DNA of 64,000 nt, taken from contig NC_058518.1 in NCBI RefSeq assembly GCF_904849725.1, positions 418,197,081-418,261,080 of the forward strand, given 5' to 3'. Position 1 is the stretch's first letter. Each line of letters opens with the position of its first letter. Source of the DNA: Hordeum vulgare subsp. vulgare. Its lineage: Eukaryota; Streptophyta; Magnoliopsida; Poales; Poaceae. Below are positions 34,693 to 46,147 of the stretch, piece after piece. The position numbers were made by a program, and so were the translations under genes. The notes below the pieces were generated by a model. That model did no database searches, was not told the DNA's origin, and saw only the letters and a list, made by a program, of their open reading frames with translations.

Positions 34693-35733
34693 TGATACGT
34701 CTCCATCGTATCTATAATTTTTTATTGTTCCATGCCAATATTATACAACTTTCACATATTTTTGGCAACATTTTATATGATTTATTGGACTAACATATTG
34801 ATCCAGTGCCAAGTGTCAGTTCCTATTTGTAGCATGTTGTTTGTTTCACGGAATATCCATATCAAACGAAGTCCAAACACAATAAAACTTATGGGGGATT
34901 ACTTTAGAATATATGTGATTTTCTAGAGGTGGAATCGACGCAAACGGAGGCCCACAGCCTCCACTAGACACCAGGGCGCGCCTGGGCCCCCTCGCATGTG
35001 GTGGTGTCTAGTGGTTACCCCTTAAGTTGGTTGGGGCTCTACTTTGGGCGCAAGGAAACTTATATCCGAAAAAAAATCGTGATAAAATTTCAGCGCATCG
35101 GAGTTACGGATCTATGGATATTTAAAAAATGGAGAAGGGCCAAAAAATGGGAACGGGAAACACAAGAGAATAGAGAGGGAGATCCAATCTCGGAGGGGCT
35201 CCCACCCCTCCGCTGCCATGGAGGCCATGGACCAGAGGAGGAGATCTCCTCCCATCTAGGGGGAGGCCAAGAAAGAAGAATAAGGAGGGGGGGGGGGGAT
35301 CTCCCCTTTCTCCCAGTGGCGCGGGAGTGCTATCGAGGCAAGGAGTGTGACGACGATCTGCATCAATAATCTTGCCACCATCAACACCAACTCTCTCGCG
35401 CGCTCTATGCAGCGGTGTAACACCTCTTTTCCTGTTGTAACTCTCTACTTAAACATGGTGCTCAACACTACATACTATTTCCCAATGATATGTGGCTATC
35501 CTATGATGTTTGATTAGATCCGTTTTGTCCTATGGGCTAATTGGTGAAATTTCTATGATTGGTTTAAATTTCTTGTGGATATGTTGTCGTCCATTGGTTC
35601 CCATCATACGAGCACGCGTGTGGATCACACCATAGGGTTAGTTGTATGTTGATAGGACTATGCATTGGAGGGAAAGAGTGACAAAATACTTCTTCCTAAC
35701 ATAGAAATTGATGCATACGGGATTGAAGGGGGA

Positions 35734-35771
<38 letters not shown>

Positions 35772-36198
35772 TTCTATGGTTGGGTTTTGCCTTAATGAAC
35801 GTTAGTAGTTCGGATGCTTGCTAATGGTTTCAATCATAAGTGCATAGAATTCCATTTAAGGGATGCCATGTTAGTAGTGGTTTCTCCCACATAAAAACTT
35901 GCTATCGGTCTAGTAATGTAGTCAATTGCCTAGGGACAAATCCTTATCTTGTGTTACAAAAAGCTTGCTACTACACTACTATATCTATTATGTTGCAATT
36001 TTTTCTAGTTTTATTCTCGCAAAGTACTTCTAGTTTTATTCTTGTTTTAGGTAAATCAAACGTTAAGTGTGCGTAGAGTTGTATTGGTGGTCAATAGAAC
36101 TTGAGTGAATATTTGTTCTACCTTTATCTCCTCGTTGGGTTGAAACTCTTAAATATCGAAAAAGGCTACAAACGATCCCCCAGACTTGTTGGTTATCA
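34693..36198 (+). repeat. Gypsy-H 5' LTR
   Basis: It begins TGATACGTCTCCATCG and ends GTTGGTTATCA. It matches the two pieces of the 3' LTR. A G run (about 35286-35299) and an AT microsatellite (35737-35768) distinguish it from the other LTR. Confidence 0.95.
35737..35768. repeat. (AT)16 microsatellite
   Basis: Sixteen uninterrupted AT units lie in the Gypsy-H 5' LTR. The 3' LTR has CCAATAAATATC at the same place (near 62494), so the tract expanded after insertion or was lost from the other copy. Confidence 0.95.
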
Positions 36199-36209
36199 CG
36201 ACCTTTTTC

Positions 36210-36227
36210 TGGTGTCGTTGCCGGGGA
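36210..36227 (+). promoter_or_regulatory. Gypsy-H primer binding site (tRNA-Asp type)
   Basis: TGGTGTCGTTGCCGGGGA matches the tRNA-Asp site at 16 of 18 bases, 11 bp inside the 5' LTR. Both mismatches are C to T, as expected of methylated, decaying DNA. Confidence 0.85.
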
Positions 36228-36317
36228 GCAATAGTATGGGGTGAATATTTTTGTGTGTGCTTGTTTGCTTTACCACTAAGTAGTTTTTATTTTTTTTGTT
36301 GTTTTCTATCTTTTGTT

Positions 36318-37029
36318 ATGGGTAGGAAACGCAAAATACCAAAAAAATTAGTTGTACCTACCGAAACAATGGTTGAAGAACCACCCAAAATCTATCATAC
36401 GACTGGAGCTTTTTTACTTGGATCATCTTCGATCCCTATGTGCTCGTGCTGAAACCCCAACTAGTTTAGTTGAGAGCAAATCATTAGATGAGCATGTTTA
36501 TTATGTGCGACCCGTCTTATATGAAAAAGGGAAACTCTTGTTGCATCATATTAATACTTTGTGTTGCTATGCTTGGAATTTATGCGAAATATTTGATTTT
36601 ACTTGTTGTTCCGAAGAAAATAAAAAACACCTTACTTATCAATGTGTGTTTAATGATAATGAAATATTCTCTTCTTGTGCCAAGGAGGCCTATTGTGCCT
36701 GTCAAAAAAAGGAGGCATGTTGTTATTATGATGTTGAACAAATTGAAGAATTTGTTGCTTTTAAGGGTGCTTATGAAATTGCTTCTTTGATTGAAAAGTA
36801 TGATGCTACTCTTCACAAATCTAACTTTTTTTATATAATTAAATATTGCTATGAAAACTATGCTTCTAATGCTTATGTTAAAGAATTTATTGAAAGAATG
36901 ACCGTTGCCTTGGAAGAGAACAATATTTCACAGGAATCGGGGGAAGAAATTGTTGAAAATTTGAGCTCATTGGATGAAAAATATGATGAGGAGAGCGAAG
37001 AACAAAAGGAGGAAGAGCAGATTAGCTAA
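36318..37029 (+). pseudogene. Gypsy-H ORF, N-terminal part, unrecognised Cys-rich acidic protein
   Basis: From ATG 36318 (MGRKRKIPKK, a basic start) the frame runs to a stop at 36452. A +1 shift near 36420 gives a product that continues to 37029. It is Cys-rich in the middle (TLCCYAWNLCEIFDFTCC, then CACQKKEACCYYD) and acidic at the end (EESEEQKEEEQIS). I recognise no Gag or Pol motif. The early basic patch resembles a nuclear-localisation-like cluster, but this is weak. The same position in Gypsy-D holds the start of its ORF. Function unknown. Confidence 0.5.
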
Positions 37030-37620
37030 CTATGCCCACCTTCAAATGATATTAACTCTTCAACTCATACATTGTTTAATTTCCCTTCGCACATACCGAA
37101 GGATGGATGCTGTGATGAATGTTGTGATGAATGCTATGATGATTGCTATGATCCCTTGGATTCATTTCTAATATCCCTTTCTGATGAAATTGATGCTTGC
37201 TATGCTTGCGGCCAAGATGCCAATATAAATTATGCTTGTGAATATGAACTTGCTATAGTTCCTTATGTTAAGCATGAAATTGTTGCTATTGCACCCACAC
37301 ATGATAGTCCTATTATAATTTTGAATTCTCCCAACTACACTATTTTGGAGAAGTTTGCTCTTATTAAGGATTATATTGATGGTTGCGTTTTACCATTAAA
37401 CATTATGATTTTGATGGATATAATATGCATATGCTTGCTTCTCCTACTTGCAATTATTATGAGAGAGGAACTACATCTCCACCTCTTTATGTTTCCAACA
37501 CGATAAAATTGCAAGAAACTACTTATGCTATGTACCCGCCTTTACTTTGTGTGAATGACTTGTCTTTTATGGCATGCCAGTGCATAGGAAGAGAGTTAGA
37601 CTTCGTTGTCACATGATATA
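37030..37620 (+). pseudogene. Gypsy-H ORF, C-terminal part, related to the Gypsy-D ORF
   Basis: Two frames in turn cover this part. The first (37072-37506) has a Cys/Asp repeat (DECCDECYDDCYDP). The second (to 37616) contains SPTCNYYERGTT. A third frame near 37570-37610 reads MPVHRKRVRLRC. The last two motifs match PTCNCYERG and PMHRKYVRLRC at the end of the intact Gypsy-D protein, in the same order, so this is a frameshifted homologue. Confidence 0.55.
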
Positions 37621-38505
37621 TATCACTTTATGCTCACTACTTAATTACAAATAATTGTTAATTAAAATTGGCTTTGATATACCTTGGGATCCGTGTGGAT
37701 CAATTACTTGAGCACTTTATGCCTAGCTTAATGATTTAAAGAAAGCGCTGCCAGGGAGACAACCGAGAAGTTTTAGAGAGTCATTTATTTCTGTTTTGTG
37801 ATTTTAAAATTTTTAAAAACAGAAAAAGTGGGGAACTTAAAACTTTTTCAAAAAGAGAAGTGAAAGTGAGAAGGACGAGCATTGTTGAAGTGGGGGCTAG
37901 CCTTGAACTTTGTTCATGCCCATGGAAACATTGTGAATCTTGATTATAGAAACTTTTCAACAAAAAATAATTATCCCCTTTTACAAATCCACTGTATTAT
38001 AAAAATAATGTGCCAAGATTTGCCTTTAGGATGATTAGATTGCTTGTTAGTATGTGCGGTGCAAAAACACAAACTTTGGCTGTAGTGCGTGAATTTACAT
38101 TTTTTTTACTGGAATGTCGAAAGTTTCTTAAATTTTTACACAGTAATTCTATGCAAATTGTTTATTTAGTCCTAGTTTTTCATAATTGATTAAGTTATAG
38201 AAGTATGGTCAATGTTCAGATTACTACAGACTGTCCTGTTTTTGACAGATTCTATTTTTGGTGCATTGCTTTGCTCATTTTGATGAAACTATAGATTGTA
38301 TTGGTGGTATAAGCCATGGAGAAGTTATATTACAGTATCTATAATGCAAAAAAATATATTAATTGGTAGGCAACAATACTTAAGGTAGTAAATTGCATTA
38401 TTATACTAACGGATCTCATGAGTTTTCTGTTAAGTTTTGTGTGGATGAAGTGTTCGAAGTTCGAGGAGGTCTTGATATGAGGAGATGGAGGAGAGGCAAG
38501 AGTTA

Positions 38506-38575
38506 AAGCTTGGGGATGGCCAAGGCACCCCAAGTAAATATCCAAGGACAATCAAGTGTCTAAGCTTGGGTATGC
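38506..38575 (+). promoter_or_regulatory. Gypsy-H internal pair of polypurine-tract-like motifs
   Basis: AAGCTTGGGGATGG at 38506-38519 and AAGCTTGGGTATGC at 38562-38575 resemble AAAGTTGGGGATGC that abuts the 3' LTR (41136-41149). In effect the internal copies keep AAGCTT better than the terminal tract does. Confidence 0.55.
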
Positions 38576-38802
38576 CCCGGAAGGCATCCCCTCTTTCTTC
38601 AACAAGTATCGGTATGTTTTCGTCATCGTTTTGTTCACGTGATATGCGTAAATCTTGGAGGGTCTTTTGTATTTAGTTTTCACTTTTGTTTTATGCAACA
38701 TCCTGGTATGAGATATTCCATGGTTGATTTATATAATTCTCGTTGCACTACAGTTATATCTTTTGAGTATGCATTTATAGAATGCTTCATGTGCTTCACT
38801 TA

Positions 38803-39319
38803 GGATGTGTTCAGTTGGTGGAACCAAGTGGAACGGACAGGTCGGTTCCGTCCCAAAGGCACATTCATGTGTTTAGATTGATAGAGGAACCGGAACCAGT
38901 CGATTCCATGGAACGACATATTCCCTGGATATGTCGTTCCACGCGCTCTCTTCAAATCGAGCGGACCATGCGAAACCGGTTGCGTCTTATCATCCGCTGC
39001 AGTTGCTGGTCCGCTGCATCTGCTCGCCCGTGTACGCCACCGCTGCCGCTCGTCCTCGTGCGCCGGTGCTGCCGCTTGTCCACGTGCACGGCCGCGCTGC
39101 TCGTCCACGTTCGCTGCCGCCGCTGCTCGTCCGCATGCGCCGCCGTCTCTACCACTTGGTTTAAGTGTGCCGTGGGGAGAGGGGGAGTCGTTCTTCTCCT
39201 AAGAACCATTCCTTTCTACCTTGTTCCATTTTGACCGAACACCAAGATGGAACCATTCCATTCTTGAGGAATGGAATGATTCCATGACAGTCCACTTGGT
39301 CCCCCAAGTGAACACATCA
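38803..39319. mobile_element. PIF/Harbinger-type (Tourist-like) non-autonomous element
   Basis: The 517-bp element has terminal inverted repeats GGATGTGTTCAGTTGG at the left and, reading inward from the right, TGATGTGTTCACTTGG, with similarity extending about 28 bp. It is flanked by TTA (38800-38802) and TTA (39320-39322), the 3-bp TSD type of PIF/Harbinger elements. The interior (about 38950-39160) is strongly GC-rich with degenerate repeats of the type CTGCTCGTCC(A/G)CGTGC and has no transposase. The frames inside are composition artefacts. It is inserted in Gypsy-H non-coding DNA. Confidence 0.85.
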
Positions 39320-40380
39320 TTATATCATTTGAAGTTTGGATTGCCTGTTTCTCTACATATAGAAAACCGTTATTTGTAGATTGCTCTTCTGCTTCACTTA
39401 TATTTATTAGAGCATGATATTTTTTAGAATGAATTAATCTCTCATGCTTCACTTATATCTATTTAAAGAGTCAAAAGGAATTGCTCATTTACATGGTTAG
39501 TCATAAAATCCTACATTAAACTTGAAGATCACTGAGCATGATATGTTTGATTCCTTGGAATAGTTTTGCGACATTAAGATAGTAATATGTGGTGGCACTA
39601 GTTGATGATTGTGGATTATTAAGAATATTGATGTGAAGGTTTGTGATTCTCGAAGCATGCACGTATACTCTCTGGTTATGCGATGAGGTTGGAGCATAAT
39701 TTATCCTTGATTGAAATCCTTTGTGCTGTTATAATCGAAGCCACGCGATGGTTAATTCCTCACAACCCTCTCCATAGGGGCATGCGAATAGTGCTTTTCT
39801 TCGAGAGAGCTAATAAAATCTTTCAATAAGTATGTGAGTTCTTCGTCGCTAATGTGAATCCATGGATATACGAACTCTTACCTTTCCGCAATTTGCTAGC
39901 CTCTACAGTACCGTGCATTGCCGTTTCTCACCTCAAGAGTCGGTGCAAACTTTGCACGTGCACCCAAACCCCGTGATATGATATGCTCTATCAGACATAA
40001 GCCTTATTATATCTTCCTCAAAATAGGCACCATACCTACCTATTATGGCATTTCCATATCCATTCCGAGATATATTGCCATGCAACTTCCACCGCTTCCG
40101 TTTTGATGACTTGAGCATTCATTGTCATATTGATTTACGTGATTGTAAGATATCTAGCATGGTATTTCCTTGGCTTGTACGTTTTTTATGTACGTGCTAT
40201 GCTAGATCATTGCACATCCTGGTACACTACCAGAGGCATTCATATAGAATCATACTTTGTTCCGGGTATCGAGTTGTAAGTAAATAAAAGTGTGATGATC
40301 ATCATTATTAGAGCATTGTCTTAGTGAGGAAAGGATGATGGAGACTATGATTCCCCCACAAGTCGGGATGAGATTCCAGA

Positions 40381-40445
40381 CAAAAAAAAGGAAAAAAAGA
40401 GAAACAAAAAAAGAAAAAAAGAGAAAGAAAGAAAAAAAGAGAGAA
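40381..40445 (+). repeat. Purine-rich low-complexity run (A-rich with G)
   Basis: About 65 bases almost only A and G, mainly AAAAAAAGA-type words. T-rich runs stand at the equivalent places of Gypsy-E and Gypsy-D, which lie on the other strand, so it is an element feature. Confidence 0.8.
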
Positions 40446-41135
40446 GGGGCATGCTAATTGCACACTTGTGCTTCAAAGTAGCACCATGTTTTTCATGTGG
40501 AGATTCTCCTATGTTGTCACTTTTATATACTATTGGGAATTTTTCATTATAGAGTTTGATGCACACCCACTTAGTTTTCATATTGAGCTTCCATACACTT
40601 ATAGCTCTAGTGCATCCGTTGAATGGCAATCCCTACTCCTCGCATTGATATATATTAATGGGCACCTCCATAGCCCGTTGATATGTCGAGTTGATGCGAG
40701 ATTTTCTTATTCACTTTTACCCCTTTGAAACCTACCACCATATTCCATTCCACCTTTATGCTATATTCATGGTTCACGCTCATGTATTGAGTAAGTAATA
40801 AAAAGTTGAAGCGTGTTAAAAAGTACGATCCAATTACTTGAATTGACACCGGGGTGCTCATGATTTATACCTTATGCTAGGAAGACCAAGCATGACAAGC
40901 TATATGGTTTTATAGGGACAACATTCTTCAAGCATTGTTATTTTCAAAGGACATGATTGTTTACTAGTAAACCTGAGTATGGATGTCTTTTTGTTAAATG
41001 ACAGACTATTTCCTTGAATCACTTGTATCTTAATATTCACGCCATAATTAGATATATGATCAAGATTATGCTAGGTAGCATTCCACATAAAAGTATCTTT
41101 TTTATCATTTACCTACTCGAGGACGAGCATGAATT

Positions 41136-41149
41136 AAAGTTGGGGATGC
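41136..41149 (+). promoter_or_regulatory. Gypsy-H polypurine tract
   Basis: AAAGTTGGGGATGC directly precedes the 3' LTR TGATACGTC. Confidence 0.8.
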
Positions 41150-41897
41150 TGATACGTCTCCATCGTATCTATATTTTTTGATTGTTCCATGCCAATATTA
41201 TACAACTTTCACATATTTTTGGCAACATTTTATATGATTTATAGGACAACCATATTGATCCAGTGCCAAGTGCTAGTTCCTATTTGCTGCATGTTTTTTG
41301 TTTCACATAGTATCCATACCAAATGAAGCCCAAACACGATAAACTTTTTCCGGCGGATTAATTTGGAATATATGTGATTTTTGGGAGGTGGAATCAATGC
41401 AAATGGAGGCCCACAACCTCCACTAGACACCAGGGCACGCCTGGGCCTCTAGTGGGTGGTGGTGTCTTGTGGGCACCCCTTAAGTCGGTTGGGGCTCTAC
41501 TTTGGGCACATGGAATCTTATATCCGTAAAAATTGTGTTAAAATAATAGCACAATCAGAGTTAGGGATCTTCAAATATGTAAGAAATGATGAAGGGATAG
41601 AAAACGGGGACGCGAAACAGAAGAGAATAGAGAAATAGATCCAATCTCGGAGGGGCTCCTACCACTCCGCCGCTATGGAGGCCATGGAAGAGAGGGGGAA
41701 CTCTCCTCCCATCTAGGGGGAGGCTAATGAAGAATAAGAAGGAGGGGGCTCTGTCCCCCTCTCTCTGAGTGGCACCGGAGTGCTCCGGGGCAAGGAGCCT
41801 GACGACGATCTACATTAACAATCTTGCCGCCGTCAACACCAACCCTCTATTCCCCTATATGCAGTGGTGTAGCACCTCTTTTATTGATGTAACTCTC
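41150..41897 (+). repeat. Gypsy-H 3' LTR, first part
   Basis: It starts TGATACGTCTCCATCG like the 5' LTR and is cut at 41897 by Gypsy-G2. The sequence at the break (GTAACTCTC) corresponds to GTAACTCTCTACTTAAAC near 35439 in the 5' LTR, which shows the uninterrupted site. Confidence 0.93.
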
Positions 41898-43421
41898 TGA
41901 TGACCCACAAGTATAGGGTATCAATCGTAGTCCTTTCAATAAGTAAGAGTGTCGAACCCAACGAGGAGCAGAAGGATCTGGCAAGTGGTTTTCAGCAAGG
42001 TAAAATCTGTAGGCACTGAAATTGTCGGTAACAAGTGATTGTGTGGTGAGATGATTCGTAGCAAGCAACAAGTAACAAAAGTAGCAACGGTGCAGCAAAG
42101 TGGCCCAATCCCTTTTGTAGCAAGGGACAAGCCTGGACAAAGTCTTATAGGAGGAAAAATGCTCCGGAGGACACACGGGAATTTCTGTCATGCTAGTTTC
42201 ATCATGTTCATATGATTCGCGTTCGTTACTTTGATAGTTCGATATGTGGGTGGACCGGCGCTTGGGTACTGCACTTACTTGGACAAGCATCCCACTTATG
42301 ATTAACCCCTCTCGCAAGCATCCGCAACTACGAAAGAAGAATTAAGACAAAGTCTAACCATAGAATTAAACTAGTGGATCCAAATCAGCCCCTTACGAAG
42401 CAACGCATAAACTAGGGTTTAAGCTTCTGTCACTCTAGCAACCCATCATGTACTTACTACTTCCCAATGCCTTCCTCTAGGCCCAAATAATGGTGAAGTG
42501 TTATGTAGTCGACGTTCACATAACACCACTAGAGGAAAAACAACATACAACACATCAAAATATCGAACGAATACCAAAAAGCACATGACTACTATTAGCA
42601 TGACTTATCCCATGTCCTCAGGAACAAAAGTAACTACTCACAAAGCATAATAATATTCATGACCAGAGAGGTAATGAGTAGCATCAAGGATCTGAACGTA
42701 AACTCTTCCACCAAGTAATCCAACTAGCATCAACTACAAAGAGTAATTAACACTACTAGCAACCTTACAAGTACCAATCGGAGTCGCGAGATGGAGACTG
42801 GTTACAAGTGATGAACTAGGGTTTGGAGATGAGATGGTGGTGATGAAGATGTTGATGGTGACGAGTCCCCTCCGATGAGAGGAGTGTTGGTGATAACGAT
42901 GGCGACGATTTCCCCCTCTGGGAGGGAAGTTTCCCCGGCAGGATCGTCCTGTCGGAGCTCTAGATTGGTTCTGCTCAAGTTCCGCCTCGTGGCGGCGGCG
43001 AATCCATGAAAAAGCTGCTCCCTGACTTTTTCCTGGACGAAACCCTTCATATAGCAAAAGAGGGGGGCCAGTGGGCCAGCAGGCTGCCCACAAGCCCTCA
43101 TGGCACGACCTAGGGGGTGGCCGCATCGTGCAGGCTTGTGGCCACCTGCACGCGCCCCTCTGGCACTTCTTCGGCCCAGTTTTTGTTATAAATCCAGAAA
43201 AAAATCCTCGTTGATTTTTACGGCGTTTGGAGTTGCGTAGAATAGGTATCTCAACTTTGCACCACTTTTAGGTCAGAATTCGAGTTGCCGTCATTCTCCC
43301 TCTTCATGTAAACCTTGCAAAATAAGAGAGAAAAGGCATAAGTATTGTACCGTGAAGTGAAATAATAGCCCAAGAAGCGATAAATATCAACATGAAAACA
43401 TGATGCAAAATGGACGTATCA
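41898..43421 (-). repeat. Gypsy-G2 3' LTR (left copy)
   Basis: On the + strand it runs TGATGACCCACAAGTATAGG to AATGGACGTATCA, matching 60681-62201. Frames inside, such as 42734-43126, are repeated in the other G-type LTRs and are not genes. Confidence 0.95.
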
Positions 43422-43435
43422 AAACCCCCAAGCTT
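43422..43435 (-). promoter_or_regulatory. Gypsy-G2 polypurine tract
   Basis: On the - strand it is AAGCTTGGGGGTTT next to the 3' LTR, two changes from AAGCTTGGGGGAGT of Gypsy-G1. Confidence 0.8.
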
Positions 43436-44603
43436 AGACCTCGCTTGTCCTCAAGCGAAAGCCTAGCTCAATAAATAGGTCCACATGTTTAGGGAGAGAG
43501 GTGTCGACAAAACAAGATACGAACATGCATGCATCATGATCAAGATCAGAATAGCAATACCAACATATAATCTCTCATGCTAAAGTGATAATTCCTTCAC
43601 AAAGTAAAGCATGTATCAAGAACCTTACTGAGAAGTAACAACCGATAGCCTTTAGTCATTGAAGCAATTGCAATTTATCACAACATCAGAAAGAGTCAAA
43701 TAAGAGCTTATAAAGCAAATCCACATACTCAATCATTCTTTCATTCTCTACAATTGCTACAACTCACGTGGTACTCATGAGATCAAAGTTTCAGCTGGAC
43801 ACAGAGAAAGATAGGGGCTTATAGTTTTGCCTCCCAACTGCTTACCTCAAGGGTAATGTCAACAATAATAATTCATGAATACTTACCTCCAAGTTGACAT
43901 ATGAATATAGATCTTTCCCAAGCATATGATGGTAGCCAAGACAAAGGTGAAAAAGGGAATTGGTGAAGATCACCATGACTCTTTCAAGGGAAAAAAGTAA
44001 AGGTACAAGATAGGCCCTTCGCAGAGGGAAGCAGAGGTTGTCATGCGCTTTTGAGGTTTGGATGCGTGTCCTCTTAGTGCGGAGGAATGTCACTTTATAT
44101 TGCCTCCTGTGATAAAGGACTTTATTATGCAGTCTGTCGCTTTTATGTCTTCCTCATCACAGGTTCGTACAAAGCTTATTTTCCACACACTAATAGATCA
44201 TACATATTAGAGAGCAATTTTTATTGCTTGCACCGATGACAACTTACTTGAGGGATCTTATTCAATCCATAGGTAGGTATGGTGGACTCACATGGCAAAA
44301 CTTGTTGATGGTTTATGGATGCACAAGTAGTACCTCTACTTGGTGCGGGAGTTTTGGCTAATATGAGGTGGAAGCAATCGTCACATGCTAAGGGATCTCT
44401 AATCATATAACATTGTTCAGAGCCAAGCAAACACAATTCATTATGCTGTCTTGCTTGTCCAACATCTACTTCTAGGCATGGAATAGTTTAGTGAGTGTTC
44501 ACAATCATAGATGGTGTCAGAGATGATATATTTATATGTGAACCTCTCCTTCTTTATCACTTCCTATTAATCGCAACCATGACCAAGGTCTATGTTTGCC
44601 TAC
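43436..44603 (-). other. Gypsy-G2 3' non-coding region, beyond the Gypsy-G1 insertion
   Basis: It is inverted relative to and homologous with 51670-53136 of Gypsy-G1. A small frame (43842-44093, starting MTFLRTKRTRIQTSK) has a counterpart in G1 (52478-52678). As the two elements are one family this is not independent evidence of coding. The last five bases, CCTAC, are the G1 target site. Confidence 0.7.
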
Positions 44604-46041
44604 TGATACGTCCATTTTGCATCATGCTTTCATGTTGATATTTATTGCTTTTTGGGCTGTTATATTACTTGTGGTACCATATTTATGCCTTTTCTATCTT
44701 ATTTTGCAAGGTTTATTTGAAGAGGGAGAATTCAGGCAACTGGAATTCTAGACTCGAAAAGGAGCAAATCCTAGTCCACTATTCTGCACATCTCCAAAGG
44801 CCCTGAAAAGTTACGTGGATTTTTTGGGATTATATAAAAAATACTGGGCAAAAGAACTACCGGAGGGGGGCTACCAGGGCGCCACAAGCCGTGACACCGA
44901 AACCCCCTGGTGGCGGAGTGGGGGCTTGTGGGCTCCCTGACGGCCCACTAGCCCCCCCTCTTTTGCTATATGAAGCGTCCTGGTCTGGAAAAAATCATAC
45001 GGGAGCTTTTTCGTGGTTTCGCCGCCGCCACGAGGCGGAACTTGAGCAGATCCAATCTAGAGCTCCGGCACGACGATCCTGCCGGGGAAACTTCCCTCCC
45101 GGAGGGGGAAATCGTTGCACCATCTCTTGTAACCAATCTTCGTCTCGCAACTCCGATTGGTACTTGTAAGGTTGCTAGTAGTGTTGATTACTCTTTGTAG
45201 TTGATGCTAGTTAGATTACTTGGTGGAAGAGTTTATGTTCAGATCCTTGAAGCTATTCATTACACCTCTGGTCATGATTATGATTATGTTTCGTGAGTAG
45301 TTACTTTTGTTCCTCAGGACATGGGATAAGTCATGCTGATAATAGTCATGTGAATTTGATATTCGTTCGGTATTTTGATATGTTGTATGTTGTTTTTCCT
45401 CTAGTGGTGTTATGTGAATGTCGACTACATAACACTTCACCATATTTGGGCCTAGAGGAAGGCATTGGGGAGTAGTAAGTAGATGATGGGTTGCTGGAGT
45501 GACAGAAGCTTAAACCCCAGTCTATGCGTTGCTTCGTAAGGGGCTGATTTGGATCCACTAGTTTAATGCTATGGTTAGACTTTGTCTTAATTCTTGTTTT
45601 GTAGTTGCGGATGCTTGCGAGAGAGGTTAATCATAAGTGGGATGCTTTTCCAAGTAAGGGCAGTACCCAAGGGCCGGTCCACCCACATATTAAACTATCA
45701 AAGTAACGAGCGCGAATCATATGAACATGATGAAACTAGCATGACAGAAAATCCCGTGTGTCCTCAGGAGCGTTTTTCCTCCTATAAGACTTTGTTCAGG
45801 CTTGTCCTTTGCTACAAAAGGGATTGGGCCACTTGCTGCACCGTTGCTACTACTTGTTACTTGTTACTCTTTGCTTGCTATGTTTTACCTCGCTACACAA
45901 TCACTTGTTACCGCTACTTTCAGTGCTTACAGTTATTACCTTGCTGAAATCCGTTTATCAGAGCCTTCTGCTCCTCGTTGGGTTCGACACTCTTACTTAT
46001 CAAAAGCACTACGATTGATCCCCTATACTTGTGGGTCATCA
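44604..46041 (+). repeat. Gypsy-G1 5' LTR
   Basis: It begins TGATACGTCCATTTTGC and ends CTTGTGGGTCATCA. It is 1438 bp, 87 bp less than the 3' LTR. The main difference is a segment missing near 45118 between the words GAAATCGTTG and CACCATCTCTTG, where the 3' LTR has about 90 extra bases (53665-53755), a deletion in this copy. Confidence 0.97.
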
Positions 46042-46052
46042 AGACTCTTTTC

Positions 46053-46070
46053 TGGCGCCGTTGCCGGGGA
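46053..46070 (+). promoter_or_regulatory. Gypsy-G1 primer binding site (tRNA-Asp)
   Basis: TGGCGCCGTTGCCGGGGA is an exact 18-base complement of the tRNA-Asp 3' end, 11 bp inside the LTR. Confidence 0.93.
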
Positions 46071-46147
46071 GTGAAGTGCCTTTGGTAAGTGGAAATTGGT
46101 AAGGAAACATTTATATACTGTGCTGAAATTTATTGTCACTTGTCACT

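Larger units (their letters stand above)
37621..41135 (+). other. Gypsy-H 3' non-coding internal region
   Basis: No credible protein outside the MITE. It is collinear with the inverted 3' regions of Gypsy-E and Gypsy-D: a box at 37742-37764 resembling AAAGCGCTTGTTGGGAGG, then the paired AAGCTTGGG motifs, a purine-rich run at 40381-40445, and CTCGAGGACGAGCATG just before the polypurine tract. Confidence 0.65.

Noticed and set aside
38782..39234. 150-codon + strand Arg/Cys/Ala-rich frame
   Set aside because: It spans the terminal repeat and GC-rich interior of the MITE; several frames on both strands are open there because of base composition.
43842..44093. Small ORF MTFLRTKRT shared by G1 and G2 as a conserved gene
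   Set aside because: The two elements belong to one family, so similarity is expected without selection; the frames differ downstream.
46053..46070. tRNA-Asp gene fragments at 15076, 26535, 36210, 46053 and 60652
   Set aside because: Only the complement of the tRNA 3' end is present, always 10-11 bp inside an LTR; these are primer binding sites.
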